The notes beneath the pieces were generated by a model. The model saw only the letters and a program-made list of their open reading frames with translations, had not been told where the DNA came from and did no database searches. From positions 1 to 7,651 of the forward strand of contig RPYR01000109.1 in NCBI GenBank assembly GCA_008671285.1: a DNA stretch of 7,651 nt, written 5' to 3'. This document shows positions 1 through 6,290 of this stretch, piece by piece (within the stretch, counting starts at the first letter, position 1; the number at the start of each line of letters is the position of its first letter). The position numbers and the translations under genes were made by a program. The stretch comes from Collinsella aerofaciens (GTDB taxonomy: Bacteria; Actinomycetota; Coriobacteriia; Coriobacteriales; Coriobacteriaceae).

Positions 1-126
1 CCACACCAGGTGATGCAGGCCGCTGGCGCTCGTCGAGCCGATATACATGCCCGGGCGCTTACGAACGGCCTCGAGACCTTCGAGAATCTTAATCTCGCCG
101 CCATCGTAATCGTTTTCGTTTGCCAC
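1..126 (-). CDS. gyrB: DNA gyrase subunit B, N-terminal fragment (runs off the window)
   Basis: The first 42 codons of GyrB, the ATPase subunit of the type II topoisomerase that introduces negative supercoils. The reading frame begins at a GTG (124-126) and encodes an acidic leader followed by the conserved segment [19 protein letters not shown] and then GLHHLVW, the usual start of the GHKL ATPase domain of GyrB. A strong Shine-Dalgarno AAGGAGG (131-137, read on the minus strand) four bases upstream fixes the GTG as the start. The gene follows the recF/DciA-family block in the same direction, but a terminator at 176-205 separates them, so gyrB probably has its own promoter in 127-175. I could not pick a convincing -35/-10 pair there. 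ParE shares this N-terminal motif, but the position next to recF favours GyrB. Confidence 0.95.
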   Translation of the reverse strand, partial: MANENDYDGGEIKILEGLEAVRKRPGMYIGSTSASGLHHLVW

Positions 127-175
127 ACGTCCTCCTTCAGCTAAGAAAATGTGTACAGCCTTACTAGTTTATCGT

Positions 176-205
176 AAAAAAATACCCTCGGGAGCGAGGG
201 TATTT
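176..205 (-). terminator. Intrinsic terminator after the dnaN-recF-dciA block
   Basis: An 11-bp perfect stem (180-190 pairing with 195-205, arm AAATACCCTCG) with a 4-base loop. Read on the minus strand it is followed by a run of T (182 down to 176). It sits 26 bases after the stop codon of the DciA-family gene and 50 bases before the gyrB start, so it should end the upstream transcript and uncouple gyrB from it. On the plus strand the hairpin lacks a T run, so it should act only on the minus strand. Confidence 0.9.
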
Positions 206-231
206 GGCTCTACAAGGCCACCAGATGCGAT

Positions 232-795
232 TTAAGGCTCTTTCTCGCTTTGCACGCCCTTGGCCCACTCGGCACTGGCTCTCATGGCATTCTCGAGGGC
301 CTCGCGCAGTTTTTGGTCTTCGATGGGCGCCACTTGGCGCTCGATCTCGCCGCGTTCGGCTTCGCTTAGATCGGCGTGCGGAACCGGCGGTCGCTCGGTC
401 ACGGCCGGGCGCAGGCGCTCCTTGGCAGCCGGCGGCGTGTGACCGGGCGCGGTCGTTTTGAACACCAGGCCGTCCACATGCGCGCCGGCCCGCTCCATGC
501 GCGCCCGGATGATCTCGCGCAGCAGCGTCATCTCCTGCGTCCACGAGGGCGAATCGAGATACACCAGCAGCTCATTGGACTCGGGCAGGTAGCGCAGGCC
601 CGTCACGTGGCGTCCCTCGCGCGTGCCCGAGCACACCGCATTCCAGGCACGATAGACCGCGCGCGACTCTTCGGCAGCCTCCATTTGCGCGCGGCGCTCA
701 GGTGTCGCGGCCGCCAGGATGCGCTGACGCTCGGCATCCAAAAAGCCGCCAAAGGCAACCGTTCCGTTCTCGCGCTCGTAATTAGCACGTCTCAC
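232..795 (-). CDS. dciA: DUF721/DciA-family protein (probable helicase-loading factor)
   Basis: A 187-residue protein with a DUF721-like core at about residues 45-113: an aromatic-rich helix around YRAWNAV (W51), then a beta-strand segment ending near LLVYLDSPSW, a helix LLREIIRARM and a final strand near VDGLVFKT. In other bacteria DciA interacts with the replicative helicase DnaB and helps place it at the origin in lineages lacking DnaC/DnaI. That role here is inferred from family and context. Residues 114-187 form a Pro-rich linker and a charged helical tail without a recognisable domain. The GTG start (793-795) overlaps the end of recF by 14 nt, indicating translational coupling. No in-frame ATG lies nearby. 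The gene is last in the block, just before a terminator. The family assignment is by pattern only. Confidence 0.8.
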   Translation of the reverse strand: MRRANYERENGTVAFGGFLDAERQRILAAATPERRAQMEAAEESRAVYRAWNAVCSGTREGRHVTGLRYLPESNELLVYLDSPSWTQEMTLLREIIRARMERAGAHVDGLVFKTTAPGHTPPAAKERLRPAVTERPPVPHADLSEAERGEIERQVAPIEDQKLREALENAMRASAEWAKGVQSEKEP

Positions 796-1888
796 CCATG
801 CTCACCACCTTGGCTCGATCAAGCAGGTCATCGGTAAAATACCCCAGATTGGTGGTGGTTATGACCGTCTGGATGTCATCACCGATCAGCTGCAGAAAAG
901 CGCCTCGCCGCCCGGCATCGAGCTCGCTCATCACGTCGTCCAAAAGCAGCAGTGGCGCGGTGCCCAGGATATCGCGCGCCACGGCCACTTCTGCCACCTT
1001 CCAGGCAAGCACCAGCGTTCGCTGCTGGCCCTGGCTGGCAAATGAACGGGCCGATCGGCCCGCGACGGAAAACTCAATCTCGTCGCGATGCGGACCCACA
1101 AGCGTCACGCCGCGGCGCATCTCCTCATCGGCACGCCCATCGAGGGCCGCGAGCATATGCTCGTATGCCCAGTCCTTAAGTTCCTCGCGCCCCTCGGTTT
1201 GAGGCAAATCCCCCAGCGTGGACACATAGGACACGCCTGCGTCCTCACCGGACGCCACCTGCCCATACGCGGCGCGCACATGGCCTGCCAGTCGGTCGAG
1301 CAGGGCCAAACGATGTACGAGCAGGGCTGACCCGGCGCGGGCGATGGAGTCATTCCATGCGCCAAGCATCTCGCGGCAGCACCAGGACTCCTTGAGCAGG
1401 GCGTTGCGCTGCGTCACGCAACGCCCGTAGGTGCTCGCCAGGTCGGCGTAACGGGCGCTCAGTTGCACGCCAAAGTCATCGAGGGCGGCGCGGCGCACAC
1501 TGGCACCGCGTTTGACCATATCCAGATGATCGGGGCAAAACAGCACGCTCGGCAAAACCCCGCGCACGCCGGGGGCCGAACATCTCTTGCCGTTACGGCT
1601 AAACGAGCGCTTGCCGTCCTCAACGCCCAGCCCCATATCGAGCACGCGGCCATCGCCCTCGAGTCTCAACTCGAGCCTGCACGAGCCCGTGCCGTCGTGC
1701 ACGAGCTCGGTAGCGGTGGGATGCCTAAACGAGGCGCCGCTCGTCAAAAGCTGCAGCGCCTCTATAAGGTTGGTCTTTCCCGCCGCGTTGGGTCCCGCAA
1801 GCACCGTCACGCCTTCGTCCAGGTCAAGACGGTAGCTATCGAAACTGCGGTAGCGCGCGACGGAAAGGTTGCGGGCAAACATGGTCAT
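782..1888 (-). CDS. recF: DNA replication and repair protein RecF
   Basis: A 368-residue SMC/ABC-like ATPase that binds gapped DNA and helps load RecA in the RecFOR pathway. Visible motifs are Walker A GPNAAGKT (residues 32-39), the RecF motif VGPHRDE (264-270), an ABC signature FASQGQQRT (283-291), Walker B LLLLDD (313-318) with D-loop SELD, and a terminal ITTTN strand. The length matches the family. The start is uncertain by two codons: ATG at 1886-1888 or ATG at 1880-1882. The second aligns better with the E. coli N-terminus, and neither has a clear Shine-Dalgarno. The gene begins 9 nt after the dnaN stop, so translation is probably coupled to dnaN. Its 3' end overlaps the DciA-family gene. 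Confidence 0.95.
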   Translation of the reverse strand: MTMFARNLSVARYRSFDSYRLDLDEGVTVLAGPNAAGKTNLIEALQLLTSGASFRHPTATELVHDGTGSCRLELRLEGDGRVLDMGLGVEDGKRSFSRNGKRCSAPGVRGVLPSVLFCPDHLDMVKRGASVRRAALDDFGVQLSARYADLASTYGRCVTQRNALLKESWCCREMLGAWNDSIARAGSALLVHRLALLDRLAGHVRAAYGQVASGEDAGVSYVSTLGDLPQTEGREELKDWAYEHMLAALDGRADEEMRRGVTLVGPHRDEIEFSVAGRSARSFASQGQQRTLVLAWKVAEVAVARDILGTAPLLLLDDVMSELDAGRRGAFLQLIGDDIQTVITTTNLGYFTDDLLDRAKVVSMGETC

Positions 1889-1897
1889 GGCGCAGCG

Positions 1898-3001
1898 CTA
1901 GATGCGAACCGGCATGACCAGGTACAGATAGTTGATCTTGTCGTAGGACTTAAAGATACCCGCCTGCGAGTAGCTCTTGAGCTCCAGCGTGATCTCCTTC
2001 TCCTTGGATAGGGCATTGAGGCAGCCAAAGATGTAGTGGTAGTTAAAGGCGATGGTGCCCGACTCGCCCTCGGCCTCGACATCGATTGTCTCCTGCGCCA
2101 GATCCTGGTCATTGGAGATGGAGGACAGGCCCATCTGGCCGTTCTCGACATCGATCTCGAACTTGACTGCGGGGTTCGCGCTCGCGATGACCGCCACGCG
2201 CTTGAGGGCGGCATTAAAAGCCGCCACGTCGATCTTGACGCTCGTCACGCACGAATCGGGGATGAGCTGCTTGTAGTTGGGGTACACGCCCTCGATACGG
2301 CGCGACACGTAGGTGGTGTTGCCGGCCTCAAAGACAACCTGGGTGTCCGCGGCGCCGATCATGATGGTCGTCTGGCTGGCCATGATGCTCAGGGCGTCGT
2401 TGAAGGCGTCGGCCGGAACGTTGAGCTCAAAGGACCCCTCGAGCGTCGAGGTCTCGACCTGGGTGTCGCATACAGCCAGACGGAAGGAGTCGGTTGCCAC
2501 CAGGCGCACGGTGTTGTTCTCGACCTTCATGTGCACGCCGCCCAGGATGGGGCGGGCCTTATCGGTCGAAGTGACGCGCCACACGCGGCCGACCATCTCG
2601 GACAGGATATCGGTCGGGAGCTCCACCGCACTTTCGATGGCATAGGCGGGGAACTCGGGGAAATCGTTGGCGTCGAGCGTGTTGAGGCGGAAGGAGCTCT
2701 TCTCGCATCCGATCAGCACCTGACGCTCCGAGAGCTCAAAGGTAACCGGGGCGTCGGGAAGGGTCTTCGTAATGTTCGAGAGCATCTTGCAGGGAATCAC
2801 CATCTCGCCCTCTTCTTCGACATGCGCGGCAATGCGATGACGAATCGAGATGGTGTAGTTAGAGGTTTGGAATTCCAAGATGCCGTCCTGCGCCTTAACG
2901 AGCACGCCCGACAGGATGGGAAGGGTAGATGCCGAAGCGACGCCTTTCATAACGACGCCGATGGCTTGCGTGAGCGAGCTTTGGCTGACGGTGAACTTCA
3001 T
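1898..3001 (-). CDS. dnaN: DNA polymerase III beta subunit (sliding clamp)
   Basis: A 367-residue protein, the normal length for the beta clamp, which forms a ring dimer around DNA and tethers the replicative polymerase and other partners. It begins MKFTVSQSSLTQAI, close to other bacterial clamps, and ends in YLYLVMPVRI, the conserved C-terminus (YxxMPxR) that lines the partner-binding pocket. Three clamp domains of roughly 120 residues each are expected at about 1-120, 121-245 and 246-367. The ATG start at 2999-3001 is preceded by GAAAGG (3011-3016). The promoter region is the AT-rich block at 3003-3048, which also carries origin-like signals, so transcription and origin melting share the same DNA. 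No terminator is visible between dnaA and dnaN, so read-through from dnaA is possible. Confidence 0.97.
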   Translation of the reverse strand: MKFTVSQSSLTQAIGVVMKGVASASTLPILSGVLVKAQDGILEFQTSNYTISIRHRIAAHVEEEGEMVIPCKMLSNITKTLPDAPVTFELSERQVLIGCEKSSFRLNTLDANDFPEFPAYAIESAVELPTDILSEMVGRVWRVTSTDKARPILGGVHMKVENNTVRLVATDSFRLAVCDTQVETSTLEGSFELNVPADAFNDALSIMASQTTIMIGAADTQVVFEAGNTTYVSRRIEGVYPNYKQLIPDSCVTSVKIDVAAFNAALKRVAVIASANPAVKFEIDVENGQMGLSSISNDQDLAQETIDVEAEGESGTIAFNYHYIFGCLNALSKEKEITLELKSYSQAGIFKSYDKINYLYLVMPVRI

Positions 3002-3239
3002 CTTTTAATACCTTTCTATAGATATAAATATCTTAATAATAGTAATAGCACTGACGAAACTGTTGATTACTCCCAAAAGCGCTGGTCAACCCCAAAAAGA
3101 GAATCGACAGCGCCCTGTGCGCAACCGACCGTGTTTTCCACGTTCAAAACCTGCGGAAAACTTTTCATCGCCTTGTGGCGAGTTTTAGACATGTTATGCC
3201 CGGCGTTTCGACAAGTTTTCAACAGGTGTCTCTATTTCC
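3002..3239. other. oriC: dnaA-dnaN intergenic region, probable origin sub-region with unwinding element
   Basis: This 238-base spacer holds no gene. Its left part (3003-3048) is almost all A and T. The rest carries DnaA-box-like nonamers: TGTTGATTA (3061-3069, minus-strand TAATCAACA), TTTTCCACG (3134-3142), TGCGGAAAA (3152-3160, minus-strand TTTTCCGCA), TTTTAGACA (3183-3191), GTTTCGACA (3205-3213) and TTTTCAACA (3216-3224). The last three start 22 and 11 bp apart, so they fall on the same helix face. In many bacteria the dnaA-dnaN spacer is where DnaA opens the duplex. Assignment as origin is inference from context and motifs. Confidence 0.75.
3034..3048 (+). promoter_or_regulatory. DnaA-trio-like unwinding element
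   Basis: Five consecutive triplets TAA TAA TAG TAA TAG. Read 3' to 5' they are GAT AAT GAT AAT AAT, the pattern described for DnaA-trios, which guide DnaA onto a single strand during origin melting. They sit inside the AT-rich block. Twelve bases to the right lies TGTTGATTA (3061-3069), a minus-oriented box-like nonamer, giving the box / spacer / trio order of a basal unwinding system. The spacer is not strongly GC-rich. The same DNA must also contain the dnaN promoter, which could explain part of the AT bias. Confidence 0.6.
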
Positions 3240-4946
3240 CTACGAGCGCAGTGTAATTTTATCTCGCAGCGATTTGAGATCCTCGGTTATGGTGCGGTCT
3301 TCCTGAATCATCTTCTGAACCTTTTTATAGCTCGTACTGACGGTTGAGTGGTTGCGGTTGCCAAACTCCGCGCCCACCGCCGTAGTCGTCATCTCGCACA
3401 TCTCGATGGCCAGATATATGGCGATATGGCGGGCTTTGGCTATGTTGGCGTTGCGGCGCGGGCCGATGAGTTCCTCGTGCGTCACGCCGTACTGCTCTTC
3501 AATGACAGACTGGACCGTCTGCACGTTGATCTTTTTGGCCGACGTATCGAAGTACTGGCTTGCGATGGCGTCGATGTCGTCGAAACTGAGCTCGCTGCCC
3601 TCGCGTTCGCGGTCTCCTGCCTCGCCGGCGCAGCGTTCGCAGAAGCTCTCGAGTTCGCGGATGTTGGTTCCCGAGACTTCTGCCATGTGCTTAAAGTGCT
3701 CGTCGGTCAGATGCCCACCATCGCCGCCATAGGCCGCCAGCAGCGAGTCGTCACCCGCCTCGGGTGCGGCGGCTATCGTGTTCTCGTAGTAGCGCTGCAA
3801 GATCTTGTATTTCATCTCGTAGCTGGGCTCCGCCACCAAACAGAGCATACCGGCATTAAAACGGCTGGTAAGGCGCTCGTCCATGCTCAGGTCTTTGGGC
3901 GCACGGTCGGCTGCGATGACGACTTTTTTGTTGTTGCGAATAAACTCGTCCATGAGCTGGAAGAAGTAGTCCACGCTCGCGCGCTTGCCGATGATGTTTT
4001 GAATGTCGTCGATGATGAGCACGTCCACGTCGTGGTATGCCTGCATGATGGGGGCGTTGCTCTTCTTTTGGCGGTCGAACTCCGTCATCAGGTCATCGAG
4101 GTACGCCTGTGAGTTGGCGTACTTTACCTTGATCTCGGGCGACTTTTCGGCGAGCTCGTTTTTGATGGCGAGCAGCAGATGGGTCTTGCCCAGCCCCGAT
4201 TTGCCATAGATGAACAGGGATGTGCATGTGCCGCGTTCGTCCGCGAGCGCGGCAAACTTGAGGGCTGAGCGATAGGCATGGCTGTTTTCTGGGCCGTAGA
4301 CAAAGTTTTCGAAGGTGAATTTCGAGTTGGCCGCGAGCGGCGCGCCGTCGGTGTTCTGCTCGATCGGTGCCGCAGCTGCGGGGACGCTCATGGGCGATGT
4401 GGAGGCTGGTTTTGCACTCTTTGCAGGCGCCTCGCCTTTCATCTGGTTCATCATGCGGCGGAAATCGTCGGCCGAAAGCGTGTTTTTGATTGCGATGCCC
4501 GAATCCTCGCCCGGTGTTGCGTCGTGCGCGATAGGCATGTGCGTGGCAGCGGACATGGGGACCGCCGGCGTCGAGACGGTGGGCATGGTTTCACGGGAAA
4601 CATCGCCGATTTGATGCTCGGGAGCCGACACTGTGGTGGTAGCTGGCGCCGCCGGGGGAACGACGGGTGCCGCGGGTGCGGCGTTATCTGCCGCGGAGCC
4701 CTGTGGTGCCACGATGTTGAGCGCAATCGGTGCAAAGGCGATCTCTTCCAGGTACGCCTCGATGGTCGGCTGATGCTTTTTGAGCTGAGCGATGGCAAAT
4801 CGTGAGGGGGCCTCAATCGTCAAGGTGTCCTCGGTCAGGCTCACAGCACGCGATTGCCCCAGCATGTTGATGAGGCGCGCATCTTGGCCGTCGCGCTGAC
4901 AAAAGGCGATGGCATCCCCCAGGATGATGCTTGCTTCCTCGTCCAC
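3240..4946 (-). CDS. dnaA: Chromosomal replication initiator protein DnaA
   Basis: A 568-residue AAA+ initiator that binds DnaA boxes and melts the origin. Domain I spans about 1-85. Domain II is a long Ala/Pro-rich linker (about 86-207). The AAA+ domain has Walker A GKSGLGKT (248-255), Walker B LIIDD (310-314), sensor 1 near IAADRAP (344-350), arginine finger R362 in ERLTSRF, and sensor 2 R430 in GTNIREL. Domain IV ends with the helix-turn-helix at about 520-540. The signature reads FGNRNHSTV where FGGRDHTTV is usual, so the equivalents of E. coli P423, D433 and T435 are T522, N532 and S534. R498 (R399) and H533 (H434) are kept. The long linker makes it larger than E. coli DnaA (467). The start is GTG (4944-4946) with GGGAGA at 4951-4956. 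The upstream ATPase gene ends 15 nt before, so the two probably share a transcript. Confidence 0.97.
   Translation of the reverse strand: MDEEASIILGDAIAFCQRDGQDARLINMLGQSRAVSLTEDTLTIEAPSRFAIAQLKKHQPTIEAYLEEIAFAPIALNIVAPQGSAADNAAPAAPVVPPAAPATTTVSAPEHQIGDVSRETMPTVSTPAVPMSAATHMPIAHDATPGEDSGIAIKNTLSADDFRRMMNQMKGEAPAKSAKPASTSPMSVPAAAAPIEQNTDGAPLAANSKFTFENFVYGPENSHAYRSALKFAALADERGTCTSLFIYGKSGLGKTHLLLAIKNELAEKSPEIKVKYANSQAYLDDLMTEFDRQKKSNAPIMQAYHDVDVLIIDDIQNIIGKRASVDYFFQLMDEFIRNNKKVVIAADRAPKDLSMDERLTSRFNAGMLCLVAEPSYEMKYKILQRYYENTIAAAPEAGDDSLLAAYGGDGGHLTDEHFKHMAEVSGTNIRELESFCERCAGEAGDREREGSELSFDDIDAIASQYFDTSAKKINVQTVQSVIEEQYGVTHEELIGPRRNANIAKARHIAIYLAIEMCEMTTTAVGAEFGNRNHSTVSTSYKKVQKMIQEDRTITEDLKSLRDKITLRS
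4587..4602. promoter_or_regulatory. parS: parS-like ParB-binding site inside dnaA
   Basis: GGTTTCACGGGAAACA matches 14 of 16 positions of the widely conserved parS consensus TGTTTCACGTGAAACA. On the minus strand it reads TGTTTCCCGTGAAACC. Both half-sites TTTC/GAAAC are intact and the mismatches are an outer base and one central base. It falls in the flexible DnaA linker, where it encodes DVSRET (residues 115-120), a stretch under little protein constraint. In other bacteria ParB binds parS clusters near the origin to segregate it. The parAB genes are not in this window. Confidence 0.65.
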
Positions 4947-4961
4947 TGTCTCTCCCGTTCC

Positions 4962-6290
4962 TTAAGCTTGGGCCCGCACGCGAGCGCTTCCGATTTCGGT
5001 CAGATGGTATTTCTGCCCATGTTTGACTATCAAGCCCGTCTGCGCCAAATCGTTGAGCGTGCGCGACCAGGTGGGTGCAGAGTTTCCAAACGCCCGCGCC
5101 AAGTCCGTCGCGCCGCACTCTTGATGTTGGGCCAGATACCCTAATGCAGCGTTGCCGCGTTCGCTTATAAACACGTCCGACTGCGGTTGTGCGTATTGAT
5201 TCGCCGCATTAGGATACATCATTTGAGCTGCTGGTTGTTGAGAACTCTGCATGGGCGGCATCTGCTGTTGAAAACTTTGCGGCCACTGTTGGTAAGGCTG
5301 CGGCGGCATCTGCTGAGTCCAGGGGTTGAGGTTTCCCTGCGGCATCTGCTGATACGGCTGCTGGTACGGCTGAGGATACTGCTGTGGATACGGCTGGGCA
5401 TATCCCTGCTGCGGCATATATTGGGGAGGATACCCTTGTGGGTACGGTTGGTAGCCCATTTGCGCGACGTTTGGCATGGCCGCCGTCTGCTGCACGGCGC
5501 CTGTGTCCGGATCTGCCGAGCCTATCCCCTCCGGCATGTTTTGCACTGGGTTGCCCAGCGGTGTCTGGGGGTCTTGCATGGGAAAACTTCCAGGCTGCTG
5601 CATCTGCTGCGCCACGGGCTGCTGTGCAAACGTGCTGGATAGGGGATACGCCGGCTGCTCCGTCTCGGGGCGCACGGCGGCCCCTCGCCCTCCGGCGCGC
5701 TCGATTTCCTGTACGCGCTTGGGATTCAGGCTTACCGTGACCACGGTGCCGTTGCCCATGTTGTCCTCGATGGATACAGCGCCGCCGGCGTTTTCCAGGT
5801 ACTCCTGCACCATGGGAAACCCGGCTCCGGTTCCGCGGATGTATCGTTTCATGTTGCTGTTTGCGCTGGTAACGCCAAAGTCGAACGCGCGCTCCTTGTC
5901 GTCGATCCCCGGTCCCTGGTCTGCGAATCGGATGGTGTCGCCGCCGTCTAGGATCGAGATGATGGGCTCTGCAAAGTGGGCGTGGATAAAGTTTTCGACA
6001 ATCTCGCGGATAACCATGAGCGAGATGTGCCCGCCCTGTTCTTTCATGCACTGGTAGACGGTGTTGGTTGTCTCTTCCAGATAGGTGCGCACGTCCTTAG
6101 GTTCGATGACGATGACGCGCGGCGTCGACAGCATGTCGTCATAGACCGCGATGCGTGCGGCATACATGGCAGCCTGCGTTTTCGCAGCGGCCTGCTCTTC
6201 CTCGCCACGCTTTTCGCGCACGCCGGTGATGTGCTCGTTGTCGGGTGCCGGGTCTCCGGAATCGACCATGGTGTAAAAGTCGTCAGACAT
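4962..6290 (-). CDS. GHKL-type ATPase with Pro/Gln/Tyr-rich tail and C-terminal winged-helix domain, function unknown
   Basis: A 442-residue protein I cannot name. Residues 60-190 form a GHKL (histidine-kinase-like/anti-sigma-like) ATP-binding fold: N-box REIVEN (95-100), G1 box DQGPGID (124-130), G2 box GTGAGFPMV (153-161) and a final GNGTVVTVS strand (180-188). A phosphoacceptor (DHp) helix pair is not evident before it, so a classical sensor kinase is unlikely. Residues about 210-370 are low complexity, rich in Q, P, Y and M. Residues 372-440 look like a winged helix-turn-helix: three helices around ALGYLAQHQ, ATDLARAF and TWSRTLNDLAQTGL, then a wing LIVKHGQKYHLTEIG. ATG at 6288-6290 is the start, and the Shine-Dalgarno is weak. 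It is co-directional with dnaA and ends 15 nt before it, with the box-rich spacer upstream. A role in controlling initiation or a nearby transcript is inference; an anti-sigma-type regulator is an alternative. Confidence 0.85.
   Translation of the reverse strand: MSDDFYTMVDSGDPAPDNEHITGVREKRGEEEQAAAKTQAAMYAARIAVYDDMLSTPRVIVIEPKDVRTYLEETTNTVYQCMKEQGGHISLMVIREIVENFIHAHFAEPIISILDGGDTIRFADQGPGIDDKERAFDFGVTSANSNMKRYIRGTGAGFPMVQEYLENAGGAVSIEDNMGNGTVVTVSLNPKRVQEIERAGGRGAAVRPETEQPAYPLSSTFAQQPVAQQMQQPGSFPMQDPQTPLGNPVQNMPEGIGSADPDTGAVQQTAAMPNVAQMGYQPYPQGYPPQYMPQQGYAQPYPQQYPQPYQQPYQQMPQGNLNPWTQQMPPQPYQQWPQSFQQQMPPMQSSQQPAAQMMYPNAANQYAQPQSDVFISERGNAALGYLAQHQECGATDLARAFGNSAPTWSRTLNDLAQTGLIVKHGQKYHLTEIGSARVRAQA
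5210..5640 (-). repeat. Imperfect short codon repeats encoding the Q/P/Y-rich tract
   Basis: Degenerate direct repeats built on CAG, CCG/CCT and TAC/TAT codons. On the plus strand they show as recurring units such as GGCTGCTG, ATACGGCTG and GGCATCTGCTG. They encode runs such as PYPQQYPQPYQQ (about residues 299-310). No unit is exact over long distances, so slippage has been diluted by substitutions. The tract would be expected to vary in length between strains. Confidence 0.7.
5236..5274 (-). promoter_or_regulatory. Two DnaA-box-like nonamers inside the ATPase gene tail
   Basis: TGTTGAGAA (5236-5244, minus-strand TTCTCAACA) and TGTTGAAAA (5266-5274, minus-strand TTTTCAACA) lie 30 bp apart in the same orientation. 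The second is an exact copy of the main origin nonamer and the first equals the variant at 6405-6413. They lie in coding DNA (Q, S and F codons), so codon bias could have produced them. Confidence 0.35.
5981..6000. promoter_or_regulatory. Paired DnaA-box-like nonamers inside the ATPase gene
   Basis: CGTGGATAA (5981-5989, minus-strand TTATCCACG) differs from the canonical TTATCCACA by one base and is the closest match to it in the window. TTTTCGACA (5992-6000) follows 11 bp later in the opposite orientation and is an exact copy of the local nonamer. They lie in the N-box codons, which constrains the sequence, so binding is uncertain. Confidence 0.4.

Noticed and set aside
471..480. GTCCACA-containing nonamer in the DciA-family gene
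   Set aside because: Only seven of nine bases match an actinobacterial box, it stands alone far from the other boxes and lies within conserved coding sequence.
2036..3256. Long plus-strand open frame opposite dnaN
   Set aside because: dnaN is unmistakable on the other strand. The long frame is a product of GC-rich codon bias and shows no protein family features.
5383..5391. TGTGGATAC, one base from a canonical DnaA box
   Set aside because: It arises from the repeated Gln-Tyr-Pro codons of the low-complexity tract, where several near-copies occur, so it is not independent evidence.
5210..5640. Possible CRISPR or tandem repeat array
   Set aside because: The repeats are short, degenerate, without spacers of constant length, and keep an open reading frame encoding a Q/P/Y-rich tract.
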